The notes beneath the pieces are model-generated. The model was not told the DNA's origin. It did not search any database and was given only the letters and a program-made list of their open reading frames with translations. This document shows positions 34,157 through 42,566 of a stretch of DNA of 64,000 bases, piece by piece. Position 1 is the stretch's first letter. Every line of letters begins with the position of its first letter. This DNA is from Hyphomicrobiales bacterium (GTDB lineage Bacteria > Pseudomonadota > Alphaproteobacteria > Rhizobiales > Rhizobiaceae). A program made the position numbers and the translations under genes. The stretch is taken from the NCBI GenBank assembly GCA_900471605.1, contig UCEY01000031.1, forward strand, positions 109,223-173,222, written 5' to 3'.

Positions 34157-34189
34157 CAGTCGAATGCTCTACCGCTGAGCTACCAGGGA
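34115..34189 (-). tRNA. tRNA-Asn (GTT), probable ICE attachment site
   Basis: A 75-nt tRNA with acceptor TCCCTGG/CCGGGGA, D-arm GCTC/GAGC, anticodon loop CTGTTAA (GTT, Asn), T-arm GCCGG-TTCGAAT-CCGGC and encoded CCA. Pair 27-43 is a T-C mismatch; the rest pairs well. The tRNA 3' end faces the ICE and is overlapped by the recombinase gene, as expected when an element has integrated into the 3' part of a tRNA and rebuilt it. Confidence 0.92.
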
Positions 34190-34347
34190 TCATCCGCGAA
34201 GGGCCGCGGCGTGTGCGGCGGGTAATACAAATGCTTTGCCGTTTTGCCAAGCGGTTTTTACAAAAAAATCCAACTTGATTGTTTTATCCCCGGTAAAGCC
34301 CCATTTCCCGGGCAAAGACAGGCTTTAACCGATGAGGATAATCGAGC

Positions 34348-34635
34348 GTGGCAGGCGAAAGTAAGCCGAAGCGATTTGGAATGGACCCGCAGAGCGGCAA
34401 GCTGATGCTCGGCGGCGTGGAGATTCCCATGCCGCGCTCGCGGATCGGCCGCGTCATTGTCGGTCTTGTCCTGATTCTGGGCGGCTTGCTCGGCTTCCTG
34501 CCGATTCTCGGCTTCTGGATGCTGCCGCTCGGCTTTCTGGTCCTCTCCCACGATCTGCCCTTCGTCCGGCGTCAGCGGCGCCGTATTGCCCTCTGGTGGG
34601 CAAGGCGGCGGTCGCGCAAGGCCGAGCAGCGTTAG
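34348..34635 (+). CDS. conserved small membrane protein
   Basis: A 95-residue protein from a GTG start. One long hydrophobic region (IGRVIVGLVLILGGLLGFLPILGFWMLPLG would span about 34-62) makes a hairpin of two membrane helices, followed by a very basic tail (RRQRRRIALWWARRRSRK). Proteins of this shape are common and uncharacterised in Rhizobiaceae. It is the first chromosomal gene after the ICE junction. Confidence 0.65.
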   Translation: MAGESKPKRFGMDPQSGKLMLGGVEIPMPRSRIGRVIVGLVLILGGLLGFLPILGFWMLPLGFLVLSHDLPFVRRQRRRIALWWARRRSRKAEQR

Positions 34636-34646
34636 GGTGGCCCGGT

Positions 34647-35303
34647 TCAGGCGAACATCGAAGCGATTCCCTGGCCGGCGCTGAACGCCGCGTAGGCGAG
34701 CACGCCGAAATAGATCACCGTGACCACGTTAAAGAGGTAGCCGCCGAGCACGATCAGCCCGTCGCGCTGGATCATGCCTGTCGACAGAAGCAGGATGGCG
34801 ATCCCCGGCAGCGTGTTGGAAAAGGGCACCAGGCCCAGCGGAAACATCAGGAGCACGCCGCCCGCTGCAATCGCCAGGCCGTTGACCCGGTTGATGAGCC
34901 GCCCGTTAGTCAGGGCCAGGATCCGCGGCTTCAGGAACCGGTCGAGGCGCGATACGATGCCCGCGCCCTTTTCCAGCGCCGGCAGCAGTTTCTTCGTATC
35001 GAGTTCCCGGTCGAGGATTTTCTTCGGCAGCCAGGGCAGGCGGTTGGCGGTGATCGCCAGGCTGATCAGGATGATCGCCGCACCGAACACGGTGCTGACG
35101 CCCGGGATCGACACGGGCAGGAGGAAGGGCAGGGAGGCAACGGCGCAGATGAGCAGAAGGCCCTGTTCGCCCACCGCGTCCATCAACTGGCGCAGCGTCA
35201 CCGATTGCCCCTTGATGCCGTCGATGAGCTGGCGCAGCGTGCCGCTCAGTGAAATTGAGGTATCGTCGAATTCGATGCTTGCGCTCACTCTTCGTCTCTC
35301 CAT
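34647..35303 (-). CDS. exoD: ExoD-family membrane protein
   Basis: A 218-residue inner-membrane protein of the ExoD family, linked in Sinorhizobium to exopolysaccharide production and alkali tolerance. Typical regions are GLLLICAVASLPFLLPVSIPG, the RLPWLPKKILDR motif and a Pro-containing LLMFPLGLVPFSNTLPGIAI segment. Three or four membrane helices are likely. The start may be ATG 35303 or the GTG five codons later, which is better spaced from GGAG. It converges with the small membrane protein gene to its left. Confidence 0.88.
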   Translation of the reverse strand: MERRRVSASIEFDDTSISLSGTLRQLIDGIKGQSVTLRQLMDAVGEQGLLLICAVASLPFLLPVSIPGVSTVFGAAIILISLAITANRLPWLPKKILDRELDTKKLLPALEKGAGIVSRLDRFLKPRILALTNGRLINRVNGLAIAAGGVLLMFPLGLVPFSNTLPGIAILLLSTGMIQRDGLIVLGGYLFNVVTVIYFGVLAYAAFSAGQGIASMFA

Positions 35304-35423
35304 TCCGCTTCAAACCGCGGCATGGATAACAACAAACCGTGGCCTCGCAAAGGCGTGAACCACAACCTGCCGGAAACGTGAACGCCCGGCGTCTCATGCA
35401 AAATCAAAGGGCTACGCCGTCCG

Positions 35424-35528
35424 TTATCGGGACTGCGCCCAGTAGTCGTACGCTCCGCAGGCCAGTACGATCAGCAGGATCGCCAGCACGACGGGATTGA
35501 GCGTGGTGATGAATTCCAGATATTGCAT
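35424..35528 (-). CDS. 34-residue single-span membrane protein
   Basis: MQYLEFITTLNPVVLAILL begins a 34-residue peptide that is one hydrophobic helix followed by YDYWAQSR. ATG 35528 follows GAGGAGA at 8 nt, a strong ribosome site, which supports real translation although the frame is open further upstream. No family is known. Such small proteins often attach to larger membrane complexes. Confidence 0.55.
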   Translation of the reverse strand: MQYLEFITTLNPVVLAILLIVLACGAYDYWAQSR

Positions 35529-35696
35529 GCCGGTCTCCTCTTCCCGCATGTTCGCCGCCCGGTGCTCCCCCACCCGGCAACCACGCCATTCTAGCATGGT
35601 CGCCACGCCGCGGCCACGTGGCATTTTCCGAGCGACTCTGGCGCATGCCGCTCCGAATCACTAGGATTGCTCCCGGGATTGAAGACGAGGGTGAAT

Positions 35697-35981
35697 ATGG
35701 GTTTGAGAGTGATCGAGGGTGGGCTTGCGGCCCGCGTGGCGAAGCCTGCCGATCTGGCTGAAGGTTACATGCCAAGCCGCGAAGACGAGCTTTTAGAGGC
35801 CGAACGGCGGATAAGGTCCACAGGATACGAGACCTGGCGCAATCGCGAAACGCTCACCGGCGTGCCGGTGCCGCGCGAAATCCGCTATCTGGCCATGCAG
35901 ATCGGCTACGCCGCCGACGCGATCGGCAAACTGGCCGATATCCCGGCCGATTTTCGTTCCGATTTCTATTGGCCAGCGTGA
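35697..35981 (+). CDS. hypothetical 94-residue protein
   Basis: Begins MGLRVIEGG from ATG 35697 with GAGG at 8 nt. The sequence is charged and helical (REDELLEAERRIRSTGYETW and PREIRYLAMQIGYAADAIGK) and has no signal or membrane segment. It resembles small uncharacterised proteins of Rhizobiaceae but no domain is recognised. Confidence 0.6.
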   Translation: MGLRVIEGGLAARVAKPADLAEGYMPSREDELLEAERRIRSTGYETWRNRETLTGVPVPREIRYLAMQIGYAADAIGKLADIPADFRSDFYWPA

Positions 35982-36300
35982 GCGTCGCCGGTTTATCGGC
36001 AGGGCTCTAGAATAGGGCCATGAACAGATGGCCTACATAAAGGATGCTGGAAAGCGAACCAACGGTTGCGCACGCCGCTACGGCGTCAGAGACACTGAGT
36101 TTCATACCGATCATCGCCGTCATGGCGATCCTTCTCATAAGGATAAAAGACGACAACATCGCCGTCGCCTACAGTCCTAGGGAGAATCCTTTAACAAACG
36201 GCCCGATAAGAAAGCTTAACAAATGCTTTATCCGAAGGCGCCCGCCGCCTTCCGGCTCCGCCAGATGGCGGAACCCGGCCTGCATTTCAAAGGATCGGGA
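35982..36300. other. gap without a convincing gene
   Basis: About 320 bp between two small genes. A frame beginning at 36044 opens with a hydrophobic segment (LSFIPIIAVMAILLI) but has no ribosome site and runs antisense through the DUF982 gene, so it is not called. Nothing else is seen. Confidence 0.4.
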
Positions 36301-36561
36301 TCAGTTCAGCATCTTTGCTTCGATGCTGGCGAGAACGAAGGTTTCCCGCACATTTTCCAGGGGGAGCTTGCGCTGCAGGCAGGCGGCGCATTCCTTCAAG
36401 GCCTTGATATAATAGGTGCCTTCGCGCACCGGCCAGCGCCAGTTCAGATATTCGAGGGCTTCTTTCGGCCCGCGGATCGTTTCGGGGAAACCGTATCCAA
36501 CGCGTACTCTGACCGGCGAACTCCACACGGCATCATTTGCTTCAGTTACGTTACTCGTCAT
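36301..36561 (-). CDS. DUF982 domain protein
   Basis: An 86-residue protein. The segment GYGFPETIRGPKEALEYLNWRWPV followed by YYIKALKECAACL is the DUF982 pattern, a small domain expanded in Rhizobiales and of unknown role. ATG 36561 with AAGGTG at 7 nt is the likely start; an ATG five codons upstream is possible. Free-standing, with about 280 bp upstream to the tRNA-Cys gene. Confidence 0.82.
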   Translation of the reverse strand: MTSNVTEANDAVWSSPVRVRVGYGFPETIRGPKEALEYLNWRWPVREGTYYIKALKECAACLQRKLPLENVRETFVLASIEAKMLN

Positions 36562-36840
36562 GTTCACACCTTGCATTGCGGCACAAACAACTCCCTCCAG
36601 GGATATTGGTTCCGCGATTTTTGGTGAATTTTTTATGAAGCCGATCGGCACGACACTTCGGCACCCATTCCGGCCCGCTTTTTCGAACGTCGGCACCGGG
36701 CGTGGATGTGGATATCGGCCAGCCGGTAACCGCGTTTTTCATCTCGTGCAGAAAAAAATGACAATCGGGCCAAACCCGCTTGCACCGTTATTCGATTCGT
36801 TCTAAACGCCCGACACCACTCGCTCTTTATGCGTTCGGAT

Positions 36841-36914
36841 GGCCTCGTGGCGGAGTGGTGACGCAGAGGACTGCAAATCCTTGCACCCGAGTTCGATTCT
36901 CGGCGAGGCCTCCA
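36841..36914 (+). tRNA. tRNA-Cys (GCA)
   Basis: A 74-nt tRNA: acceptor GGCCTCG/CGAGGCC, anticodon stem AGGAC..ATCCT around loop TGCAA with GCA, T-arm CCGAG-TTCGATT-CTCGG, discriminator T and encoded CCA. All arms pair. Confidence 0.95.
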
Positions 36915-37087
36915 CTCTCTCCCTATCTCCAGCCCCTGTTCGTCAAATCCAATCGTGCTTTGATACCAAGCATTTACCACGCATTTTTGTGTGCGCTGCA
37001 ACATGGTTAATTTTTAACCTTCTCCTCCTAGGCTTGGAACGGAAAGGCCCGCTCAACGATTATTGGGTGGAACGGAGGGAAGGCGTC

Positions 37088-37285
37088 ATGATCACCAGGA
37101 TAATCAACGTACACCGCCAGGCGGCCAACGAGGTCGATGGTACCGGCACATTCGCCGACGGCATGTTTCCGCTGACCTCCGGCGAACAGTTGGCTTTCGA
37201 CAAGGACCACGGCCTGCGCTCCTCCTATGGCCGGGATTATCTCACCATCCGCAAGCTCGAAGAAGCGCCGCCGGCTTTTGCCTGA
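37088..37285 (+). CDS. hypothetical 65-residue protein
   Basis: Begins MITRIINVHRQAANEVDGTG. It is soluble, with a Gly/Asp-rich middle (GEQLAFDKDHGLRSSYGRDY). ATG 37088 follows a GGAGGGAAGG ribosome site. No domain is recognised. It stands alone between tRNA-Cys and the methyltransferase gene. Confidence 0.6.
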   Translation: MITRIINVHRQAANEVDGTGTFADGMFPLTSGEQLAFDKDHGLRSSYGRDYLTIRKLEEAPPAFA

Positions 37286-37449
37286 ACGCGAAGACGCGCA
37301 TGGGGAGCGATCCCTCCGCGCTTTTTTGGTTCGGAACCGGCCGGTGTCTTGAAAGCATGTCTTGAAAGCACGTCTTGGCGTCAGTAAGACGGTCATGCAT
37401 CAGCTGGCGCACCGCCGGTGATTTGGGCCGGGTAATTGGAACGACTGAG

Positions 37450-38103
37450 ATGATGGATTTCGAAGCAGCACGGGCAAAGATGGTCGAAAATCAGATCCGC
37501 ACCACCGACGTCACGTCGCATTCGGTTCTGCGGGCCTTCTACAATGTTCCGCGCGAAGCTTTCGTGCCGGCCAAGGCAAAGTCGCTCGCCTATATCGATA
37601 CGGATATCGAAGTGGCCGCCGGCCGGTACCTGATGGAGGCTTCGCCGCTGGCCAAGCTTCTCCAGCTTGCGGCGATCACCAAGGATGACGTCGTGCTCGA
37701 AATCGGCACCGGCTGCGGTTACGCGACGGCGGTCCTGTCGCTGATTGCGGGTTCCGTGGTTTCGCTCGAGGCGGACGAGGCGCTGGCTGCGCAGGCAACC
37801 GGAACGCTTTCGGCACTCGGTTACGACAATGTCGCAGTCGTTGCAGGCGAGCTCGAGCAGGGCTACGCCGCAGAGGCCCCCTATGATCTGGTCTTCATCA
37901 ATGGCGCCGTCGAGGAAGTGCCCTCCGCTCTTCTCGAGCAGCTGCGCGACGGCGGCCGGCTGGTCGCTGTCGTCGGTTATGGCAATGCCGCCCAGGCGAA
38001 GGTGCTGGTGAAGGAGCAGGGCGCGGTATCCGAGAGCGCCTATTTCAACGCCTCGGTAAAGCCGCTGCCCGGCTTCCGCAAGGCGAAGGAATTCGTGTTC
38101 TGA
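37450..38103 (+). CDS. protein-L-isoaspartate O-methyltransferase family protein
   Basis: A 217-residue class I methyltransferase. The SAM-binding loop VVLEIGTGCGYATAVLS is at about 80-96, and the N-terminal MVENQIRTTDVTSHSVLRAF and VPREAFVP match the Pcm family. The motif that in true Pcm reads DCGQTIS is altered (IDTDIEVAAGRYLMEA), so substrate may differ. A second, better-conserved Pcm-like gene lies at 59627-60277. The start is the first of two adjacent ATGs. A terminator follows. Confidence 0.85.
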   Translation: MMDFEAARAKMVENQIRTTDVTSHSVLRAFYNVPREAFVPAKAKSLAYIDTDIEVAAGRYLMEASPLAKLLQLAAITKDDVVLEIGTGCGYATAVLSLIAGSVVSLEADEALAAQATGTLSALGYDNVAVVAGELEQGYAAEAPYDLVFINGAVEEVPSALLEQLRDGGRLVAVVGYGNAAQAKVLVKEQGAVSESAYFNASVKPLPGFRKAKEFVF

Positions 38104-38134
38104 CCGGGCATAACGGACGGATTGCTATAACGGG

Positions 38135-38156
38135 AAGGGGCCTTACGGCCCCTTTG
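38135..38156 (+). terminator. terminator after the methyltransferase gene
   Basis: AAGGGGCC, loop TTAC, GGCCCCTT, then a T-rich stretch, 31 bp after the stop codon. Confidence 0.8.
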
Positions 38157-38372
38157 TCGTTTCTGTCGCCGCTGCCGGTTTCTTTTCACGCTGGTGTCAC
38201 CGGTTTCGGGCAAGTGTGACTTACGGGATTCACAACGCCAACAAAACTGTGTATCGGTAGGAAGCCTGGGGCACTTGTCATTGTTTCCAGCCCCCCCAAC
38301 ACCTTAGAGTAACGACGATTCGGTTCACCCTCCACGGGGCCGAGTCGAGTGCCGGTAACAGCGGGGATGAAA

Positions 38373-39254
38373 ATGGCTCAGCCAAATGTAGCGCGTGAAC
38401 CCTCCATGGAAGAAATCTTGGCGTCCATTCGCCGGATCATTGAAAGCAATGAGCCGAACGCCGAGAACGTGCTCAACGGCCAGCTGCCCCCGGTTTATGC
38501 CGAGGACGAAATCGAAGACGGCGAGGAGCCGGGCTTCGTTCCCGAAATGGTTGCCAATGATCGCGGCGCGCCATTGCGCAACGAGCCGATGAACTACCCG
38601 TCCGGCCCCTCGGGCCAGCCGGATCGCACCCTGTCGCTCGCCGATGTCGCCGCACGGGTCCGTGCCGCGTCGGCCCGTCAGCAGGAAACCGGCACCGTGC
38701 GCCTTGCCACCGCTTCGACCGCACCGACACCAGCCCCTTCCGCACAGGCCTCGTCGTCTCCCGCGCCTGCGGTACGCCAGGAACAGCCGGCTCCGCTTCG
38801 TCCCCAGATGCCGGAATTTCGCGAGCCTGTTGCTCAGGCCATGCAGGCTGCTCCGGTTCCGCAGCCCGCGGCGCCGCAGCCCGAACCTGCTCCGCGCGTG
38901 ATGATGCCGGTCTTCGACCCGCCGCTCTCTGCTCCGGTGAGAGCAGAAGCGCCGGTCCGTCCGGAGCCGAAGATTGAACCGAAGCTCGCGGCGGAACCGG
39001 CTCCGCGCAGCCTGCCCGCCAAGATCGAGGAGACCGCGAACCTTCTCTCCGCCGAAGCCGGCGCCCAGGTCGCGAAATCCTTCAGCGAACTCGCCTCGGT
39101 ATTCAACGGCATGGAACGCCGTTCGCTGGAAGACATGGCCGGCGACATGCTGCGCCCGATGCTGCAGGAATGGCTGGACGACAACCTGCCGACGCTGGTC
39201 GAGCGCCTGGTGCGCGAGGAAATCGAGCATGTGTCCCGCGGCACGCGCCGCTGA
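38373..39254 (+). CDS. popZ: PopZ/DUF2497 polar organising protein
   Basis: A 293-residue PopZ homologue. The N-terminal helix REPSMEEILASIRRIIES, a Pro/Ala-rich disordered middle (about 75-200) and the C-terminal oligomerisation helices (MLRPMLQEWLDDNLPTLVER) are diagnostic. In Agrobacterium and Caulobacter PopZ forms a polar matrix that anchors the chromosome and sets growth-pole identity. ATG 38373 lies 7 nt after GGGG; ATG 38367 is too close. It ends in a strong terminator before valS. Confidence 0.92.
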   Translation: MAQPNVAREPSMEEILASIRRIIESNEPNAENVLNGQLPPVYAEDEIEDGEEPGFVPEMVANDRGAPLRNEPMNYPSGPSGQPDRTLSLADVAARVRAASARQQETGTVRLATASTAPTPAPSAQASSSPAPAVRQEQPAPLRPQMPEFREPVAQAMQAAPVPQPAAPQPEPAPRVMMPVFDPPLSAPVRAEAPVRPEPKIEPKLAAEPAPRSLPAKIEETANLLSAEAGAQVAKSFSELASVFNGMERRSLEDMAGDMLRPMLQEWLDDNLPTLVERLVREEIEHVSRGTRR

Positions 39255-39278
39255 TCCGTTTAGAGCCCGACCAAGACG

Positions 39279-39306
39279 GCCGCTCCGGTGACGGGGCGGC
39301 TTTTTT
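39279..39306 (+). terminator. terminator between popZ and valS
   Basis: GCCGCTCCG, loop GTGA, CGGGGCGGC (one G-T pair), followed by TTTTTT. Confidence 0.85.
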
Positions 39307-39373
39307 ATTGACTTGGAACACCCCATCCTATTTACACCCCGATAGCTCCCCAAGAACAAAAACGGGTCAGGAA

Positions 39374-42205
39374 ATGCTCGAAAAGACCTATGATTCCGCA
39401 GAAGTAGAACCGAGGATCGCCAAGGCCTGGGACGAGGCCGATGCTTTCCGCGCCGGCGCCAATGCCAAGCCGGGGGCGGAAGCCTTCACGATCGTCATCC
39501 CGCCGCCGAACGTGACCGGTTCGCTGCACATGGGCCACGCGCTCAACAACACGCTGCAGGACGTCATGATCCGCTTCGAGCGGATGCGCGGCAAGGACGT
39601 GCTGTGGCAGCCGGGCATGGACCATGCGGGCATCGCCACCCAGATGGTCGTCGAGCGCCAGTTGATGGAGCGCCAGCTTCCGGGCCGCCGCGAAATGGGC
39701 CGCGAGGCCTTCGTCGACAAGGTCTGGGAATGGAAGGCCGAATCCGGCGGCCTGATCTTCAACCAGCTGAAGCGCCTCGGCGCCTCCTGCGACTGGTCGC
39801 GCGAGCGTTTCACCATGGACGAGGGGCTTTCGGCCGCCGTCCTGGAAGTTTTCGTCACGCTCTACAAGCAGGGCCTGATCTACAAGGACAAGCGTCTCGT
39901 CAACTGGGACCCGAAGCTGCTGACGGCGATCTCCGATCTCGAAGTCGAGCAGCACGAAGTCAACGGCAATCTCTGGCATTTCCGCTATCCGCTTGAAGAG
40001 GGCGTCACCTACCAGTATCCGGTCGCGTTTGACGAAGACGGCAATGCGACCGAATTCGAGACGCGCGATTATATCGTCGTCGCGACCACCCGTCCCGAAA
40101 CCATGCTCGGCGATACCGGCATCGCCGTGAACCCCGAGGATGATCGCTACAAGGCGATCGTCGGCAAGCACGTCATCCTGCCGATCGTCGGCCGCAGGGT
40201 CCCGATCGTCGCGGACGGCTATGCCGATCCGACGGCCGGCACCGGTGCGGTCAAGATCACGCCCGCGCACGACTTCAACGACTTTGAAGTCGGCAAGCGG
40301 GCCGGGCTGCGCGCCATCAACGTCATGAATATCGACGGGACGATCACCATCAAGGACAACGAGGATTTCCTCGAAGGGCTCGATCATCCAGCCGCGCTTC
40401 ACGGCGCCTGGGACCGGCTCGAAGGCCAGGACCGTTTCACCGCCCGCAAGATCGTCGTCGAGATCTTCGAGGAAGCCGGCCTGCTCGACAAGATCGAGCC
40501 GCACAAGCACATGGTTCCGCATGGAGACCGAGGTGGCGTGCCGATCGAGCCGCGGCTGACCGAACAGTGGTATGTCGATGCCCATACGCTGGCGCAGCCG
40601 GCGATCGCTTCCGTTAAGGAAGGGCGCACGAAGTTTGTGCCGAAGAACTGGGACAAGACCTATTTCGAATGGATGGAGAATATCCAGCCCTGGTGCATTT
40701 CCCGCCAGCTCTGGTGGGGACACCAGATTCCGGCCTGGTACGGCCCGGACGGCCAGGTTTTTGTCGAAAAGACCGAGGAAGAGGCGCTGCAGGCCGCCAT
40801 CCAGCATTACTTGTCGCACGAGGGCCCGATGAAGGCCCTGGTTGAAGATCTCCTGGAGAATTTCAAGCCGGGCGAGATCCTGACCCGCGACGAGGACGTG
40901 CTCGATACCTGGTTCTCGTCGGCGCTCTGGCCGTTCTCGACGCTCGGCTGGCCTGATCAGACGCGGGAGCTCGAAAAATATTATCCGACCAGCGTGCTGG
41001 TCACCGGTTTCGACATCATCTTCTTCTGGGTTGCCCGCATGATGATGATGGGCCTTCACTTCATGAAGGACGAAGACGGCAACCCGGTCGAGCCGTTCCA
41101 CACCGTCTATGTCCACGCCCTGGTGCGCGACAAGAACGGTCAGAAGATGTCGAAGTCGAAGGGCAACGTCATCGATCCGCTCGACCTGATCGACGAATAC
41201 GGTGCCGACGCCCTGCGTTTCACGCTGGCGATCATGGCCGCCCAGGGGCGCGACGTGAAGCTCGATCCGGCCCGCATCGCCGGTTATCGCAATTTCGGCA
41301 CCAAGCTCTGGAACGCCACCCGCTTTGCCGAGATGAACGGCGTCAAGCGCGATCCGGCTTTCGTGCCGGAGGCGACGAAGCTCACCGTCAACCGCTGGAT
41401 CCTCACGGAGCTTTCCGAGACGATTCGCGACGTGACGGAGGCGATCGAGACGCAGCGGTTCAATGAGGCTGCGGGTTCGCTCTATCGCTTCGTGTGGAAC
41501 CAGGTTTGCGACTGGTATCTGGAACTCCTGAAGCCGATCTTCGCGAGCGAGGACGAGAACGCCAAGGCGGAAGCCCAGGCCTGTGCGGCCTACGTGCTGG
41601 AAGAGACATACAAGCTTCTCCATCCGTTCATGCCGTTCATGACGGAAGAACTCTGGGCCCATACCGAAACGCGCGACGGCCTGCTTTGCCATGCCGAATG
41701 GCCGGCACCGGAATTCGCAGATCAGGCGGCTGCGGCAGAGATCAACTGGCTGGTCGACCTCGTCACCGGTCTGCGTTCGGCGCGCGCCGAGATGAACGTG
41801 CCGCCGTCGGCGGTCGCACCGCTGATCGTCGTCGGCGCCAACGATCTGACCCAGGCGCGTCTGCGCCGCCACGAGGCCGCCATCCGCCGGCTTGCGCGTG
41901 TGGAAACCATCGAACTCGCCGATGCTGCCCCCAAGGGTTCCGCTCAGATCGTCGTCGGCGAGGCGACCGCCTGCCTGCCGCTCGGCAACCTGATCGATCT
42001 CGTCGCCGAGAAGGCGCGTATCGAGAAGGCCGTCGGCAAGACCGAGGCGGAGATGGACCGCATCGGCAAGAAGCTGGCGAACGAGAAGTTCGTTGCCAAT
42101 GCCGATCCCGAAGTCGTTGCGGCCGAGCGCGAACGCTTCGCCGAGCTGGAAGTCCAGATGGCGAACCTGAGGACCGCCCTGCAGCGCATCAGCGAAGCCG
42201 GCTGA
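39374..42205 (+). CDS. valS: valyl-tRNA synthetase
   Basis: A 943-residue class I synthetase that charges tRNA-Val. The HIGH-type motif GSLHMGHAL is at about 48-56 after IVIPPPNVTG, and KMSKSKGNVIDP is at about 590. The editing domain has TTRPETMLGDTGIAV. The C-terminal coiled coil (KTEAEMDRIGKKLANEKFV) is normal for ValS. The frame is open further upstream, but ATG 39374 starts the conserved MLEKTYDSAEVEPRIAKAW. It has its own terminator. Confidence 0.97.
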   Translation: MLEKTYDSAEVEPRIAKAWDEADAFRAGANAKPGAEAFTIVIPPPNVTGSLHMGHALNNTLQDVMIRFERMRGKDVLWQPGMDHAGIATQMVVERQLMERQLPGRREMGREAFVDKVWEWKAESGGLIFNQLKRLGASCDWSRERFTMDEGLSAAVLEVFVTLYKQGLIYKDKRLVNWDPKLLTAISDLEVEQHEVNGNLWHFRYPLEEGVTYQYPVAFDEDGNATEFETRDYIVVATTRPETMLGDTGIAVNPEDDRYKAIVGKHVILPIVGRRVPIVADGYADPTAGTGAVKITPAHDFNDFEVGKRAGLRAINVMNIDGTITIKDNEDFLEGLDHPAALHGAWDRLEGQDRFTARKIVVEIFEEAGLLDKIEPHKHMVPHGDRGGVPIEPRLTEQWYVDAHTLAQPAIASVKEGRTKFVPKNWDKTYFEWMENIQPWCISRQLWWGHQIPAWYGPDGQVFVEKTEEEALQAAIQHYLSHEGPMKALVEDLLENFKPGEILTRDEDVLDTWFSSALWPFSTLGWPDQTRELEKYYPTSVLVTGFDIIFFWVARMMMMGLHFMKDEDGNPVEPFHTVYVHALVRDKNGQKMSKSKGNVIDPLDLIDEYGADALRFTLAIMAAQGRDVKLDPARIAGYRNFGTKLWNATRFAEMNGVKRDPAFVPEATKLTVNRWILTELSETIRDVTEAIETQRFNEAAGSLYRFVWNQVCDWYLELLKPIFASEDENAKAEAQACAAYVLEETYKLLHPFMPFMTEELWAHTETRDGLLCHAEWPAPEFADQAAAAEINWLVDLVTGLRSARAEMNVPPSAVAPLIVVGANDLTQARLRRHEAAIRRLARVETIELADAAPKGSAQIVVGEATACLPLGNLIDLVAEKARIEKAVGKTEAEMDRIGKKLANEKFVANADPEVVAAERERFAELEVQMANLRTALQRISEAG

Positions 42206-42230
42206 CCTCTTCGCCGTGAATCAGTGCGAC

Positions 42231-42263
42231 AAGGCGCCGCGCCCGGAAACAGGCGCGGCGCTT
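42231..42263 (+). terminator. terminator after valS
   Basis: GCGCCGCGCC / GGCGCGGCGC with an 8-nt loop, 28 bp after the stop, followed by TTGACTTTCC. The rest of the gap to 42566 holds no gene and presumably the porin promoter. Confidence 0.75.
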
Positions 42264-42566
42264 GACTTTCCGCAACCTTTTGTCGGTGAAGCTTCCTTGT
42301 GTGCAATTGCTCACTTGTAGAAAGCCCCATTGTTGCCACTTTGACACAGGTGGCCGGCCTAAAATAATAAATTTCCAATTTTAACGACCGTATTAGGGGT
42401 CCAGGAGTAGTTTTGTGCCGAAATGCGCGCGCAGCCCCCGGTTCCTCGTTTGCTTACGTAAATCCGCGAGACGTTTGCGCCGCGAAGCGCCCGGCAGCCG
42501 AAAGTTGTCAATTAGGGCGAACCATCTAGAGTGATTTCGGTCACTTACCAGGGAGTGGGAGAATTT

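Noticed and set aside
1..34190. Insertion sequences or transposons inside the element
   Set aside because: No transposase frame or terminal inverted repeats were seen; cargo appears to lie in backbone intervals without mobile-element scars.
39332..41872. 846-codon open frame on the minus strand opposite valS
   Set aside because: Antisense shadow of a well-conserved synthetase gene; sequence is low-quality and charged without domains.
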